Origin: Chitinophaga filiformis
GTDB taxonomy: Bacteria > Bacteroidota > Bacteroidia > Chitinophagales > Chitinophagaceae
Direction: 5' to 3'
Assembly (NCBI RefSeq): GCF_900102545.1
Contig: NZ_FNBN01000003.1
Location: 1,045,461-1,109,460, forward strand
DNA length: 64,000 bases
Numbering within the stretch: position 1 is the stretch's first letter; every line of letters starts with the position of its first letter. The notes beneath the pieces were generated by a model that saw only the letters and a program-made list of their open reading frames with translations, was not told the origin of the DNA and searched no databases. Below, one piece after another: positions 36,310 to 45,708 of this stretch. The translations under genes and the position numbers were made by a program.

Positions 36310-37782
36310 TTAGAGTTTACCCTGCCAGTAAGGTGTCTGAGCAAGTGTGTAGTCGTCTTTGAACATGGCAGGGTCGATTGGCCATAACCATCCTCCTTTG
36401 TTGTACTGATCCTGGTTGAAAGACTCATTATACAGCGTCACTTTATTATTTCTTACAAGGTCGAAATAGGAATGTCCTTCAAAGAATAATTCTCTCAGGC
36501 GTTCTTCCAGTATTTCAGTAGCCAGGGCTTCACCAGCGCCATTATAATCCGGAACGCCGGCTCTTTCACGTACCTTATTCAATAATACGACTGCTTCTCC
36601 GTCACGGCCTAACTTATTCAGTGCTTCTGCTCTTAACAGCATGATATCAGCAAGCCTGAATATATTCAGGTTATTATTTAACCTCGGATCTCCTTTTGTA
36701 GAACCATCTGCATAGCTGATATTGGCATATTTGATCACCTGTCCGTTAGATGACTGCGGCTGATAGAAGAATTTTCTGTAACGGATATCGGTAGTACTAT
36801 CTGCTTTATAAATATTATTTACATAGATAGTGCTTACCGGCCATTCCAGGTATGATTTACCATAGATGAAAGGTTGCATCAGTGTATTGGCAGAACCGTT
36901 GCCGCCGCCATTGATAGCGATGCCTTCGTTTTGTCCGCCATTGATATTGATCTCGAAGATGCCTTCTGCTGATTTACCGATGAATACGGATTCGTAATTT
37001 GCAGAATCTACCAGCTGGTAACCGCCCTGAGTGATCACGGTATTGGCAGCTGCTTCAGAACCCGCATAATCACCTTTCCATGCCCTTATATGTGCTTCCA
37101 ATGCATAGGCGCTTCCCTTATTTGCTCTTACTGCACGTTGTCCTTCATCGGTGTAACCGAAGGACATGTTTTTTTCAGCAATGGCCACATCTGCCAGGCA
37201 TTGAGCCAGTACTTCATCAGCAGTACTTCTTGGAATATTTAAAGCAGCATTGGCATCATAGTCGGGTGTAAGTTTCAAAGGCACACCACCCCATACTCTG
37301 CTCATAAAGAAATAAGTGAAAGAACGGAGGAAGTATGCTTCGCCGATGATATGAGACTTAGTGGCAGGATCAACAAATTTTGTGGAGTCGATCCCTGGTA
37401 CTTTGGCAATGATCAGGTTTACCTGCTGAAGCAGTTTGTAATATTTCTGCCAGTTCCAGTAGCTGCCGCCGTTTACGTTCAAACCTGTAAAGAGGCCTAA
37501 TGCAACGTTGCTGTTGCCTGAGTCATAGTTACCATTGATCAGGAATTCGCTGGCAGGAACGTCACCATACACATGCCATGTATTATCTGTGATAAGGATA
37601 TTCCTCAACAGTGCATAAGCACCGGCAATGGCGGTATTCGCATCTGATTCATTGGAGAAATATGCTTCTGTGAAAGTAGAATTATGAGGCTCCAGGTCCA
37701 GTATTTTGCTGCATGATGATACTATCATGATGGAAGCCAGTAATAAGATGGTAAAACTTGTATGTAAGAGTCGTTTGTTCAT
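36310..37782 (-). CDS. RagB/SusD family nutrient-binding outer-membrane lipoprotein
   Basis: A 490-residue surface lipoprotein with lipobox VSSC (Cys24) and N-terminal SusD start LDLEPHNSTFTEAYFSNESD. TPR-like helices (NTAIAGAYALLRNILI, EAYFLRSFTYFFMSRVWGGV) follow, and the hallmark end LLRAEALNKLGRDGEAVVLL, ERLRELFFEGHSYFDLVRN and LWPID. It caps the SusC channel and delivers substrate. The length is normal. The gap to susC is 18 nt. Confidence 0.95.
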   Translation of the reverse strand: MNKRLLHTSFTILLLASIMIVSSCSKILDLEPHNSTFTEAYFSNESDANTAIAGAYALLRNILITDNTWHVYGDVPASEFLINGNYDSGNSNVALGLFTGLNVNGGSYWNWQKYYKLLQQVNLIIAKVPGIDSTKFVDPATKSHIIGEAYFLRSFTYFFMSRVWGGVPLKLTPDYDANAALNIPRSTADEVLAQCLADVAIAEKNMSFGYTDEGQRAVRANKGSAYALEAHIRAWKGDYAGSEAAANTVITQGGYQLVDSANYESVFIGKSAEGIFEININGGQNEGIAINGGGNGSANTLMQPFIYGKSYLEWPVSTIYVNNIYKADSTTDIRYRKFFYQPQSSNGQVIKYANISYADGSTKGDPRLNNNLNIFRLADIMLLRAEALNKLGRDGEAVVLLNKVRERAGVPDYNGAGEALATEILEERLRELFFEGHSYFDLVRNNKVTLYNESFNQDQYNKGGWLWPIDPAMFKDDYTLAQTPYWQGKL

Positions 37783-37800
37783 GATCCTGTTTTTAAAAGA

Positions 37801-40800
37801 TTATAGGCTGACATCCAATCCAAACGTGAATTTCTTAGGAAGCGGATAGCCACTGCCACTATATACGCCAAAAGCATCCACTTCTTCTGCATCAGGTACG
37901 TTCTTTGATTTCTGGAAGATCTTCAGGTTATCTACGAGACCATAGATACGTACACGCTTCAGATGCACTCTTTCCAGTAATGCAGGATTTAAACTATAAC
38001 CCAGCGATATTTTCTTAATACGCAGGTAAGCGCCGCTTTCTACCCACTGTGAACTCACCAGTGCATATTTATAACGGGTACCCGTTACAGAGCTCAATGA
38101 AGGATACTGTGCATTATCACCTGGATTATACCAGTAGTTGATACCACTCAGATCAGGCAGAGAGTGTGTACTGATGGAGTGCAGGGGATTTGAATCACCA
38201 TCATCTGTAGGTACCAGCTGAGACAATCTTCCCGCTAAGTAGTCATTGTAGATCTGACGGCCGGTAGTGAACGTACAAAAGATGTCCAGTGTAAATCTTT
38301 TATAGCTGAATGTGTTACTGAAACCACCTGTCATTTTAGGATTTGGATTACCGGTAGGCACATAGTCTGTGGCGTCCAGTACTCCATCGCCGTTAGAATC
38401 CTGCCAGATCGGATCACCACCTCTGAATGGATAACCATAGAAGTTAAGTACTGATCCCGTTACCGGATTCACAGGCACATCAGCATCAGTTTTGTAGATG
38501 CCGGTTGCTTTGAAGGTATTATACGTGTTAATAGGCTGACCTTGTCTCAATAAGTATTTATCGAGATAGATATCACGACCACCATTTGGTAATGAAGTGA
38601 TGATGTTATCGTTATGGGCGATGTTTAATAGGAACTGCCATTGGAAAGGTTTGGCAGGTGCAAAGATGTTGGCAATGAACTGCATTTCCACCCCTGTATT
38701 CCTGACACCGATCGCATTGGCAGTGTTAGTGGAATAACCGGTGGTAATAGGCACTGCCAGTGTAAAGATCCCTCCATGTGTGGATTTTACGTAAGCATCT
38801 GTTACTACGCTAAAGCGTCCATTCAATAAAGTGATATCCAGACCCAGGTTAGACTGGCTTGTTTTTTCCCAGCTAAGATTTGGATTGGAAAGACCTTTAT
38901 CAAAGTTAAGAGAGATAGCAGGAACACCATTATAAGTTAATGACTGGTTGGCTCCTGTGGAAGGGTTGGTGCTACCAGGGAAAGCGCCTGCGCCGATGTT
39001 GTAGGTGTTATAAGAAAGGTAGTTATCGCCACCATCCGGCTGACGACCGGTTTCACCATAACTTGCACGCAGTTTCAATAAAGTAAGCCAGTTGTTCTTG
39101 CTTTTCAGCCATGGCTCGTCGCTGATCACCCAACCTGCAGATACCGATGGGAAATAGCCCCAGCGATTGTTTCTACCAAAGCGGGAAGAGGCATCTGCGT
39201 TCATTACGGCAGATAATAAATAACGTCCTTTAAAGCCATAGTTCACACGGAAGAAACCGGTCTGGATGCCACTCTGTAACAGGTCAGTACTGGTTTCAGC
39301 AAGGTTCTTGTCCAGTACCGTAACGGTCCGGATCTGGTCATTCGGAATACCTACTGCTTTTGATATCGTAGCCCTGTACTCCATGTATTCAGTATTCTGA
39401 CCTAACAGCAGGTTCAGGGTATGGTCCTTACCAAATCCGGTGGTGTATTGCAGGGCATTACTCATCAGGTAGTTGTTCCTGTTTTCCACGAAGCTGGATG
39501 CAGCACCTGTACCATCTCTTCTCACCGCACCTGGGGTGTATGAATCCGTGCGTGCGGTATGAGCCGAGTAGGATATTACTGTGTTAAAGCTGAATTTCTT
39601 AGAGATCTTCCAGTCAATTACAGGACTGATAGAGAGGTTATCATCTGAGTTACGGTCTGTCTGGTTGGTGGTATTACCAAAGATGAAAGCCGCATTGGCA
39701 GGAGATAAATATAATAATGATGAGGGTAAAGGACTGGATGCATAATAGCCACCATTAAAAGGGCCATAACCACCTGACAGATCATTGATTGATCTTGGTC
39801 TGTCTGATCTGGAATAACGGATAATGGTGTTGATATTCAGTTTGGGAGATAAATTCAGCCCTGTAGTAGTGCTGAAACTATATCTCTTAAAACCGGATTT
39901 CTTAATAATGCCCTCCTCATCGTAATAGTTAAGGGAGTACCTGTAGTTAATGAGGTTAGTGCCTCCACTTACAGAGAGATCATAGTTGCCCACCTGACCC
40001 GTTTGATAGAGCTGACCCTGATAATCATTTGCGTTGTTAAATGCAGGGTTCAGACTATCCGTCAGGATTTGAGGGATGTTCTGCAGGTTCAAATATTGTC
40101 CATAGTGCTGGATCAGCGCCATCTTTCCTCTGCGCTCTTCAGCACCGATCACTATTTTATCGAGGGTAGGCATATCGGTGATACCGTGATAGGCAGAGAA
40201 GTCAATTCTTGGTTTACCGGTAATACCACGTTTGGTAGTGATGATGATCACACCACCGGCGCCTCTTGAACCGTAAATGGCAGCAGCAGAGGCATCTTTT
40301 AAGATGTCAATACTCTGGATATCATTTACCGCAATACCCGCCAATGCGTCTGTATTTGTACCACTACCATAGTTGATAGCAGCGATATCTTCCGTGCTCT
40401 GTGGCACACCATCAATTACATATAGGGGACCACTCAAGGCACGAGCAAGGCTTGCTTTACCCTGGGCAGTGGTGAAGTCACTGTTAATATTTCTGCTCAC
40501 TGCTGTGTTACCACGCATTACGACGTTGCTTCTGACGCCGGGTTCACCGGAAAAGTTCTGCACATCCAGACCAGGGGCGCGGCCTTGTAAGAGCGCATCC
40601 AGTGAGGGGGTAGGAACATCCAATAAGTTTTTAGGATTTACCGAAGTAACGGAAGCTGTTACGCTTTTGCGGGACGCCTCCTGGTAACCAATAACCACTA
40701 CATCTTTAAGGTCTGTTTTATCGCGCCTTAATACAATGGCCACGTTGGCTTCTGGACTTTTCACTTTATAAGTAAAAGGCAGATACCCTACAATTGAAAA

Positions 40801-41058
40801 CGTCAGCGTACTACCTATGTTGGCTTTAATGGTAAAGCCGCCATCTATATTTGAAACTGTACCTGCTTTGGAGTCGGAGATACTGATAGATACGCCGGGG
40901 ATGAATGTCCCGTCCCCTCCATCCTTAATTGTCCCGGAAACAGTTACACGCGCATCTGTTGTGCCTTGTGCATTGACGCATATGGACATAAGGGTGAAGA
41001 CGAGCGTTAATAACAATAGACTACAGCCATAGCTGTATTTTGTAAAATTAACAGTCAT
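37801..41058 (-). CDS. SusC/RagA family TonB-linked outer-membrane transporter
   Basis: A 1085-residue TonB-dependent channel. A signal peptide (about 1-30) is followed by a CarboxypepD_reg-like domain (about 34-110, VTVSGTIKDGGDGTFIPGVS). The plug domain has the family signatures DVVVIGYQEASRKSV, GPLYVIDGVPQ and AAAIYGSRGAGGVIIITTK. The 22-strand barrel ends at GYPLPKKFTFGLDVSL. It imports the ligand captured by the SusD partner. No glycoside hydrolase lies in or next to the operon, so the substrate could be a peptide, siderophore or glycan. Confidence 0.95.
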   Translation of the reverse strand: MTVNFTKYSYGCSLLLLTLVFTLMSICVNAQGTTDARVTVSGTIKDGGDGTFIPGVSISISDSKAGTVSNIDGGFTIKANIGSTLTFSIVGYLPFTYKVKSPEANVAIVLRRDKTDLKDVVVIGYQEASRKSVTASVTSVNPKNLLDVPTPSLDALLQGRAPGLDVQNFSGEPGVRSNVVMRGNTAVSRNINSDFTTAQGKASLARALSGPLYVIDGVPQSTEDIAAINYGSGTNTDALAGIAVNDIQSIDILKDASAAAIYGSRGAGGVIIITTKRGITGKPRIDFSAYHGITDMPTLDKIVIGAEERRGKMALIQHYGQYLNLQNIPQILTDSLNPAFNNANDYQGQLYQTGQVGNYDLSVSGGTNLINYRYSLNYYDEEGIIKKSGFKRYSFSTTTGLNLSPKLNINTIIRYSRSDRPRSINDLSGGYGPFNGGYYASSPLPSSLLYLSPANAAFIFGNTTNQTDRNSDDNLSISPVIDWKISKKFSFNTVISYSAHTARTDSYTPGAVRRDGTGAASSFVENRNNYLMSNALQYTTGFGKDHTLNLLLGQNTEYMEYRATISKAVGIPNDQIRTVTVLDKNLAETSTDLLQSGIQTGFFRVNYGFKGRYLLSAVMNADASSRFGRNNRWGYFPSVSAGWVISDEPWLKSKNNWLTLLKLRASYGETGRQPDGGDNYLSYNTYNIGAGAFPGSTNPSTGANQSLTYNGVPAISLNFDKGLSNPNLSWEKTSQSNLGLDITLLNGRFSVVTDAYVKSTHGGIFTLAVPITTGYSTNTANAIGVRNTGVEMQFIANIFAPAKPFQWQFLLNIAHNDNIITSLPNGGRDIYLDKYLLRQGQPINTYNTFKATGIYKTDADVPVNPVTGSVLNFYGYPFRGGDPIWQDSNGDGVLDATDYVPTGNPNPKMTGGFSNTFSYKRFTLDIFCTFTTGRQIYNDYLAGRLSQLVPTDDGDSNPLHSISTHSLPDLSGINYWYNPGDNAQYPSLSSVTGTRYKYALVSSQWVESGAYLRIKKISLGYSLNPALLERVHLKRVRIYGLVDNLKIFQKSKNVPDAEEVDAFGVYSGSGYPLPKKFTFGLDVSL

Positions 41059-41596
41059 GAAGTAAAATTTAGTGCTTAGGATTATTACGAAATTAGCTTG
41101 GTTGATTGCCCTACTGGCATTGGTTTTAATACGGGCTTGATTAATACTTTTCCCGGTATTGTGTTGTCACTGATTTTGATTAATATAATAATATTTGCAT
41201 AAACGATTCTTGAAAGGAGTACATAGCAATACCTACTGTAAAATTGCTTTACAGTGAAAATTGATCTTCATCTTTCTGTTGTGTAACGATCTGTTTTTAG
41301 CAGATTTCCTTTTGGCTGATTATACTATGAAATTGACAACAAGATAATGCGTAATAATGTAATAAGTTACTAGTAAATATTAAACGGATTGTAAACAATT
41401 TTAAATGGAAGTTAAATGGTGGTGGGCTTGTGTAAGGGTGTGCACGTAACGTTTGTGGGGGGTATGGGAATACACTTCATGGGGTGTCTTTGTTCTCTTG
41501 GTTGCTGAACGATGATTTTGCTGTGGGCAGCATGGAATAGTTTAACTTTAACCTTTAACCGACGCATTGATTGTATTTAATCACCATGTATTAAAA
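41059..41596. other. Regulatory gap upstream of the SusC operon
   Basis: About 540 AT-rich bases between divergent genes. No ORF, no anti-sigma/ECF pair and no TAnnTTTG box on the SusC strand were found; I see no long repeat. Confidence 0.4.
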
Positions 41597-41956
41597 ATGA
41601 ATATCCAGGATCTAAAAGATATATTTGATCTGGCAATTTATAACAGGTTTAGAATGGGTAAAGAAATTGCCGCGGAACTGAATCCAACGGCTAATCATCT
41701 GAGAAGATGGATAGTTATTTACCAACCGGAAGGCCGGTCGCTGAACATAAACATACCAGAGCATGTTTATTACATTCGTGATTTTGAACTTGAAAAAGAA
41801 AAGATGTCTGAATTTATCGGAGATGAAGATTTAATAATGTGCAATGAACGACAATACTATTTAAATTCTGAGGAGGAGCTTATAAATTTGTTGCTGGATC
41901 TTCGTGTTAATCCAAAGCAGCTAACATACCCATGGCGGTGCGATTACCCGTTCTAG
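41597..41956 (+). CDS. Hypothetical acidic protein (immunity-like)
   Basis: A 119-residue protein from the ATG at 41597; a TTG at 41567 would add ten residues. It has no signal peptide. The region MGKEIAAELNPTANHLRRWI is followed by acidic helical segments (DFELEKEKMSEFIGDEDL, SEEELINLLLDLRVNPKQL). No family recognised. Size, acidity and its place at the edge of a cluster of orphan proteins recall immunity proteins; this is only inference. Confidence 0.55.
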   Translation: MNIQDLKDIFDLAIYNRFRMGKEIAAELNPTANHLRRWIVIYQPEGRSLNINIPEHVYYIRDFELEKEKMSEFIGDEDLIMCNERQYYLNSEEELINLLLDLRVNPKQLTYPWRCDYPF

Positions 41957-42414
41957 ACAGTCGGTATTGTAAATATGATGAGATACCTGATAATCGGTTT
42001 TTAGGATCTGTCTGCTGGCATATAAATTATCTTTCTTCATTTATTTCCTACTTTAGGCAGAGCCTGCCCATGTGGGCCATATTAATCCCATTCAATAAGG
42101 CAATCTTTAGCTGTATGAAGTTCGATATGGACTTGAAGTAAACCAGATCAGGACAGGTCAAACCATGATTCCATAAGAGGCATAGATTTCCGACTTTACT
42201 GATAATGCTGATGAATTCCCCACCACACGTTTTTTGCAGTTCGTCCTCACGTTTTGCAGTTTGTATGCATCGTCCGAATTGGCGTTATTAATCGTGCTAA
42301 TATTGTGTTAGCAATCACGAATAGCGGGCTGCACCTTAAATGGGAGAGGGGGCTGTTTGATTTGGTGAGCATGATTGTGATTGAGCAACTTTTTAATCAC
42401 TAAAATTTGTCACT
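41957..42414 (+). other. Non-coding or heavily decayed stretch
   Basis: About 460 bases with short open stretches only (for example SSFISYFRQSLPMWAILIP at about 42030-42090). No intact gene or recognised remnant. Confidence 0.35.
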
Positions 42415-42731
42415 ATGGCGTATGTGAAAGCATACTTGGGGAAGGAAATCATGCAAAGACAGGCAGAGTTTAAATGGGGTAATAATTTCCTTCAACACCT
42501 TTCAATGATTTAAAAGCAGGCTTTCCTCAAATAAATGATTTTCTAGGTGGGAATTTATATACGATCAAGCAGTAGTGATTTTTTGCAACAGTTTGAATTT
42601 GTGCCACAGCCAGTGGCACAATTGCCCTGGTTACGCAGCATCCAATAATTGAAGAAATGAAACGAGGTTTAATAGATGAAAGTGAATTAGCTCATATTCC
42701 AAACGATAGAGGGGAGGAGGGGGATTTTTAA
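42415..42731 (+). pseudogene. Decayed small gene
   Basis: An ATG at 42415 gives MAYVKAYLGKEIMQRQAEFK then WGNN, ending at 42513. A different frame continues with FPSTPFNDLKAGFPQINDFL to a stop near 42573. A further open piece, HPIIEEMKRGLIDESELAHI, ends at 42731. The protein-like pieces in changing frames suggest a broken gene of unknown family. Confidence 0.4.
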
Positions 42732-42774
42732 GCTTATAATGGCTTTATAGATGCATTGAAATTGCTGAATTGTG

Positions 42775-42782
42775 TATATTTG
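42775..42782 (+). promoter_or_regulatory. Candidate -7 box TATATTTG
   Basis: This matches TAnnTTTG and lies 43 nt before the ATG at 42826. It overlaps the alternative GTG start (42772), which supports the later start. A weak ATTG is 16 nt upstream; the -33 element is uncertain. Confidence 0.35.
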
Positions 42783-42825
42783 GGAGTTACCTGCAAACTT
42801 GTATGACACCACATCCCTGATCGAT

Positions 42826-43140
42826 ATGAACTCAAACCGTGAATTTATAGATAGTTTAATTAATGAGCTTATTTCTATTCTTACCGTCATTAAAGAAAAA
42901 ATTACTGATGATTCAGATTTAATCAGGACATCTTATGAGACTCCTCTGGAACTGCGAAAGGAGATAGACAGATGTATATACCAACTGCAACAAAGCCATA
43001 AAGATATCCTTGATGAAATAAATTTCCATTTTAGCCCGACAGGCACCTTTCAGGAACATTCAATGGCAAATGGATGGACTGAAAGTTATGGCGCATTCGC
43101 TGCGCGATTTGATAAGTTATATGAATCGTTGAACAACTAA
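42826..43140 (+). CDS. Hypothetical protein, mostly helical
   Basis: A 104-residue protein from the ATG at 42826; the frame is open from a GTG at 42772. It is helical and charged (EFIDSLINELISILTVIKEK, LELRKEIDRCIYQLQQSHKD) with an aromatic C-terminus (GWTESYGAFAARFDKLYESL). No family recognised. It lies 55 nt upstream of a membrane-protein gene on the same strand. Confidence 0.55.
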   Translation: MNSNREFIDSLINELISILTVIKEKITDDSDLIRTSYETPLELRKEIDRCIYQLQQSHKDILDEINFHFSPTGTFQEHSMANGWTESYGAFAARFDKLYESLNN

Positions 43141-43195
43141 TCGCGTTGACAAATTGTTACCTGCTTGAGAATAAATTACCAGATTAAATTAACCT

Positions 43196-43642
43196 ATGCG
43201 TAATCATGAAATAAAACTAACAAATAGCCTTGCTGCAATAATTACCAGATGCCTGTTATATGCCACGGTTACGGCGTTATTATATATTTACATGGAGCAG
43301 ACGCGCTTAATGTGGATATTGTTAATTGTTTTCTCTGTTGCGGCTTTCTATAACTGGATTCGTTTAATAAGAAGAGAAGTAATTTTACTGATTGGCAACG
43401 ATGGTATGAAATATGAAGGAAAGATGATAAAGTGGGAGACAATAGTCGATTTTGAAACCGTTACCTATCAGGACTCGGAAGCTGGAAACAATACCCACTT
43501 GATATTAAACCTCTCCAGTAGTCATTTGAGTGTAAACATTAATATTAGTAAGTTAAATACTAATGAAAAGCAAATCAGAGAGTGGATAGAAATGTATACT
43601 ACATTACCTGTCGATAGAGGGCATCGGACTGTCTCCATATGA
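43196..43642 (+). CDS. Small membrane protein with PH-like cytosolic domain
   Basis: A 148-residue protein. Two membrane segments (about 15-32 and 38-55) are followed by a beta-rich domain (LLIGNDGMKYEGKMIKWETI, THLILNLSSSHLSVNINISK) and a helix, an arrangement like bacterial PH-domain membrane proteins. No named family. The gene at 49798 has the same layout. Confidence 0.6.
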   Translation: MRNHEIKLTNSLAAIITRCLLYATVTALLYIYMEQTRLMWILLIVFSVAAFYNWIRLIRREVILLIGNDGMKYEGKMIKWETIVDFETVTYQDSEAGNNTHLILNLSSSHLSVNINISKLNTNEKQIREWIEMYTTLPVDRGHRTVSI

Positions 43643-43662
43643 CGAGCGGGTTGAACAAATCT

Positions 43663-43899
43663 CTACTTCAATTTCCCCTTACGCAACGCCTCTTTATAGA
43701 ATTCTTCTACTTTAGTTCTTGCCCAGGGAGTCTTACGCAGGAATTTTAGACTGGATTGTACGGACGGGTTACTGATAAAACAATTGATCCGGATCTGGTA
43801 TCCAAGTTCATCCCATCCGTAGCTATCTACGAGCTGAGTGATGATCTTTTCAAGTGTTACTCCGTGTAGAGGATCTTTTGACGTATTTCCGGTTTCCAT
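43663..43899 (-). CDS. VF530 family DNA-binding protein (DUF2132)
   Basis: A 78-residue protein from the ATG at 43899; a TTG at 43917 would add six residues. The family signature is nearly complete: DPLHGVTLEKIITQLVDSYG, WDELGYQIRINCFISNPSVQ and SSLKFLRKTPWARTKVEEFY. VF530 proteins form a SAP-like fold that binds double-stranded DNA. The biological role is not established. It is an isolated gene. Confidence 0.92.
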   Translation of the reverse strand: METGNTSKDPLHGVTLEKIITQLVDSYGWDELGYQIRINCFISNPSVQSSLKFLRKTPWARTKVEEFYKEALRKGKLK

Positions 43900-44081
43900 A
43901 TATTGCTGTTTGCGCAAAGATACGGCGGATAATGTAAAGAAGCTGTCTTCATAGTCTGGACAGTTTCCTGACCTTTATGCCTGGAATGGGGGAATTTATT
44001 TTATATATCGGCTGCTAACTATAGCATGTATTTCCGGAGTGCCGAAAAAATATTACTATTGCATATTATTTTTATATCCCT

Positions 44082-45101
44082 ATGCTGCTTTATTACCCTG
44101 ACGAAATTCTTTTAGCGATACCTCACAATACAGAATACTACGAAGGCTGGATTAATCATGAGACTGAATACCTGACAGTCAAACGCCACAAAGATCATTA
44201 CAAATTACCTGAAACACCTTTGAGCGCACATGATCTTGCCGTCGGAGATATTGTGAATGTCGTTTATGAAAACGGCACTTACTTTTTTGACGGTGTTGTT
44301 GAAGAGTCAGGCTATAGTGCAGTACGTATTAATATCGCACAAAAGCAGGGGGGTAAAGAGGTATATGATATGATAAGCAGCCTGCATGGTGAAATACAGG
44401 TTCTTTTCGGTCCGGAATATCTGCGAATAAATATTCCACCGCATGTAGACTATGGCCCCTTAAAGGAATATTTTCTTGCGGAAGACCGAAAGAGGAACAT
44501 TTTTTTCTGGGAGACCTGTATCAGGAAAAAGCATCTTTTTGACCTCAAAACAATCAATAAGTTCAGTTTCTGGGACCTGATTGAGGAATCTTACAAGCAG
44601 TCTCACGGAGACAAACAGCAACAGATAATCGTACTTACTGATTTATTACAACAATTCGATACCGAGATAATAATTGAATTTGAGAAGATATTCCGCGAGC
44701 TGATCATAGAGGCAGATACCTATAAAGTAATGGCTGCACTCAAAATCATCGATGGGGTAGTAAGCGACGACTCATATCTCTATTTCAGATGCTGGTTAAT
44801 ATCCCGCGGTAGAAGACTATTCAATGAGGTGGTTGAAAACCCCGATTATCTCGCCAACTATGATATTAGCATTGCCAATGACGTAGACCATGAGGCACTA
44901 ATGTATGTAGCTACAGACGCTTATAACCGGAAAACAGGAATTGAGGAAGAAGATGACTCGTTCCCCAGGGGTATTGCTTACGCCGCAGGGCTCGACTATG
45001 ATTATGGCGCTCCTCCTACTAAGGGAACAGACTGGACCGAAGAAGAATTACCTATGCTCCTTCCCAGGTTATGGCAGCAATACAATGGTCTGTCTATTTA
45101 A
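44082..45101 (+). CDS. DUF4265-like plus DUF4240 domain protein
   Basis: A 339-residue cytosolic protein. Residues about 1-125 resemble DUF4265 (AVGDIVNVVYENGTYFFDGV, VEESGYSAVRINI). Residues about 155-280 match DUF4240 (FWDLIEESYKQSHGDKQQQI, YLYFRCWLISRGRRLFNEVV, NPDYLAN). Both are common in immunity-type and polymorphic-toxin neighbourhoods. No toxin with matching position is present. The stop overlaps the ATG of the next gene. Confidence 0.75.
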   Translation: MLLYYPDEILLAIPHNTEYYEGWINHETEYLTVKRHKDHYKLPETPLSAHDLAVGDIVNVVYENGTYFFDGVVEESGYSAVRINIAQKQGGKEVYDMISSLHGEIQVLFGPEYLRINIPPHVDYGPLKEYFLAEDRKRNIFFWETCIRKKHLFDLKTINKFSFWDLIEESYKQSHGDKQQQIIVLTDLLQQFDTEIIIEFEKIFRELIIEADTYKVMAALKIIDGVVSDDSYLYFRCWLISRGRRLFNEVVENPDYLANYDISIANDVDHEALMYVATDAYNRKTGIEEEDDSFPRGIAYAAGLDYDYGAPPTKGTDWTEEELPMLLPRLWQQYNGLSI

Positions 45102-45535
45102 TGTCTTCTTACATTGATTTGAGGCGACACTTATTTGCCCTGTTACCATCCGATATCTTTAACCTGTATGTTATTCAAATAATGCAAACAATAACACGCA
45201 TATTTAAAGCGAAAACAAATTTTCTTCATCTTCTTGCAGTTTTCCTGCTTGCTTTTTTTACATGTTCAATATTATTTGTTCTAATTATTCCTCTTATATA
45301 TTGGATGATACTTGGGGAAGGTGCAGAGGCAACAAGAATTGAGGATTTACCCTTGAACGCATTTATCGCTAACTGGGGTGCTTTAATGGTGGTTTTAATT
45401 GTTAGTTCAATTATAGGATTAAGACATACCTGGAAAGGAACGTTTAGTTGTGCAAAGTCTTATTTTATTACAATGTTGATCCTTATAGTACTTTATTTTT
45501 TCAGAGTGCCGACATGGAACTTTGTGCTTTCGTAA
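45101..45535 (+). CDS. Small membrane protein
   Basis: A 144-residue protein. The ATG at 45101 overlaps the previous stop (TAATG), indicating coupling; alternative ATGs are at 45071 and 45182. Three hydrophobic segments: FLHLLAVFLLAFFTCSILFV, the ALMVVLIVSSIIGL region, and FITMLILIVLYFF. No family recognised. It is probably co-expressed with the DUF4240 protein. Confidence 0.6.
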   Translation: MSSYIDLRRHLFALLPSDIFNLYVIQIMQTITRIFKAKTNFLHLLAVFLLAFFTCSILFVLIIPLIYWMILGEGAEATRIEDLPLNAFIANWGALMVVLIVSSIIGLRHTWKGTFSCAKSYFITMLILIVLYFFRVPTWNFVLS

Positions 45536-45577
45536 GCCTTCCATGAGTTAACCGACTGCGAGGCGCCTCGTACCTGA

Positions 45578-45691
45578 TGCGAAAAAAAAATATATAGAGT
45601 GACATTACTTCCAAAACCAATATCGACAGAAGAGTTTGATCTTTTCTTCAGCAACGTGGACGAATCCATTTCCAAAACCGCAAACGCATAG
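45578..45691 (+). pseudogene. C-terminal protein fragment without start
   Basis: An open stretch of 37 codons following a stop reads VTLLPKPISTEEFDLFFSNV then DESISKTANA-stop directly at a terminator. It looks like the end of a real protein whose body has been lost; a GTG at 45599 is the only start. No family can be assigned. Confidence 0.4.
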
Positions 45692-45708
45692 CGCTTGCGG
45701 TTTTTTTT
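45674..45708 (+). terminator. Strong intrinsic terminator
   Basis: A perfect 10-bp stem AAAACCGCAA/TTGCGGTTTT (45674-45683 with 45695-45704) with an 11-nt loop; the right arm merges into a run of eight T residues. It can also act weakly leftward for the lipoprotein gene ending at 45707. Confidence 0.88.

Noticed and set aside
41932..42141. 69-residue ORF after the first island gene
   Set aside because: It overlaps the end of that gene and shows no conserved features.
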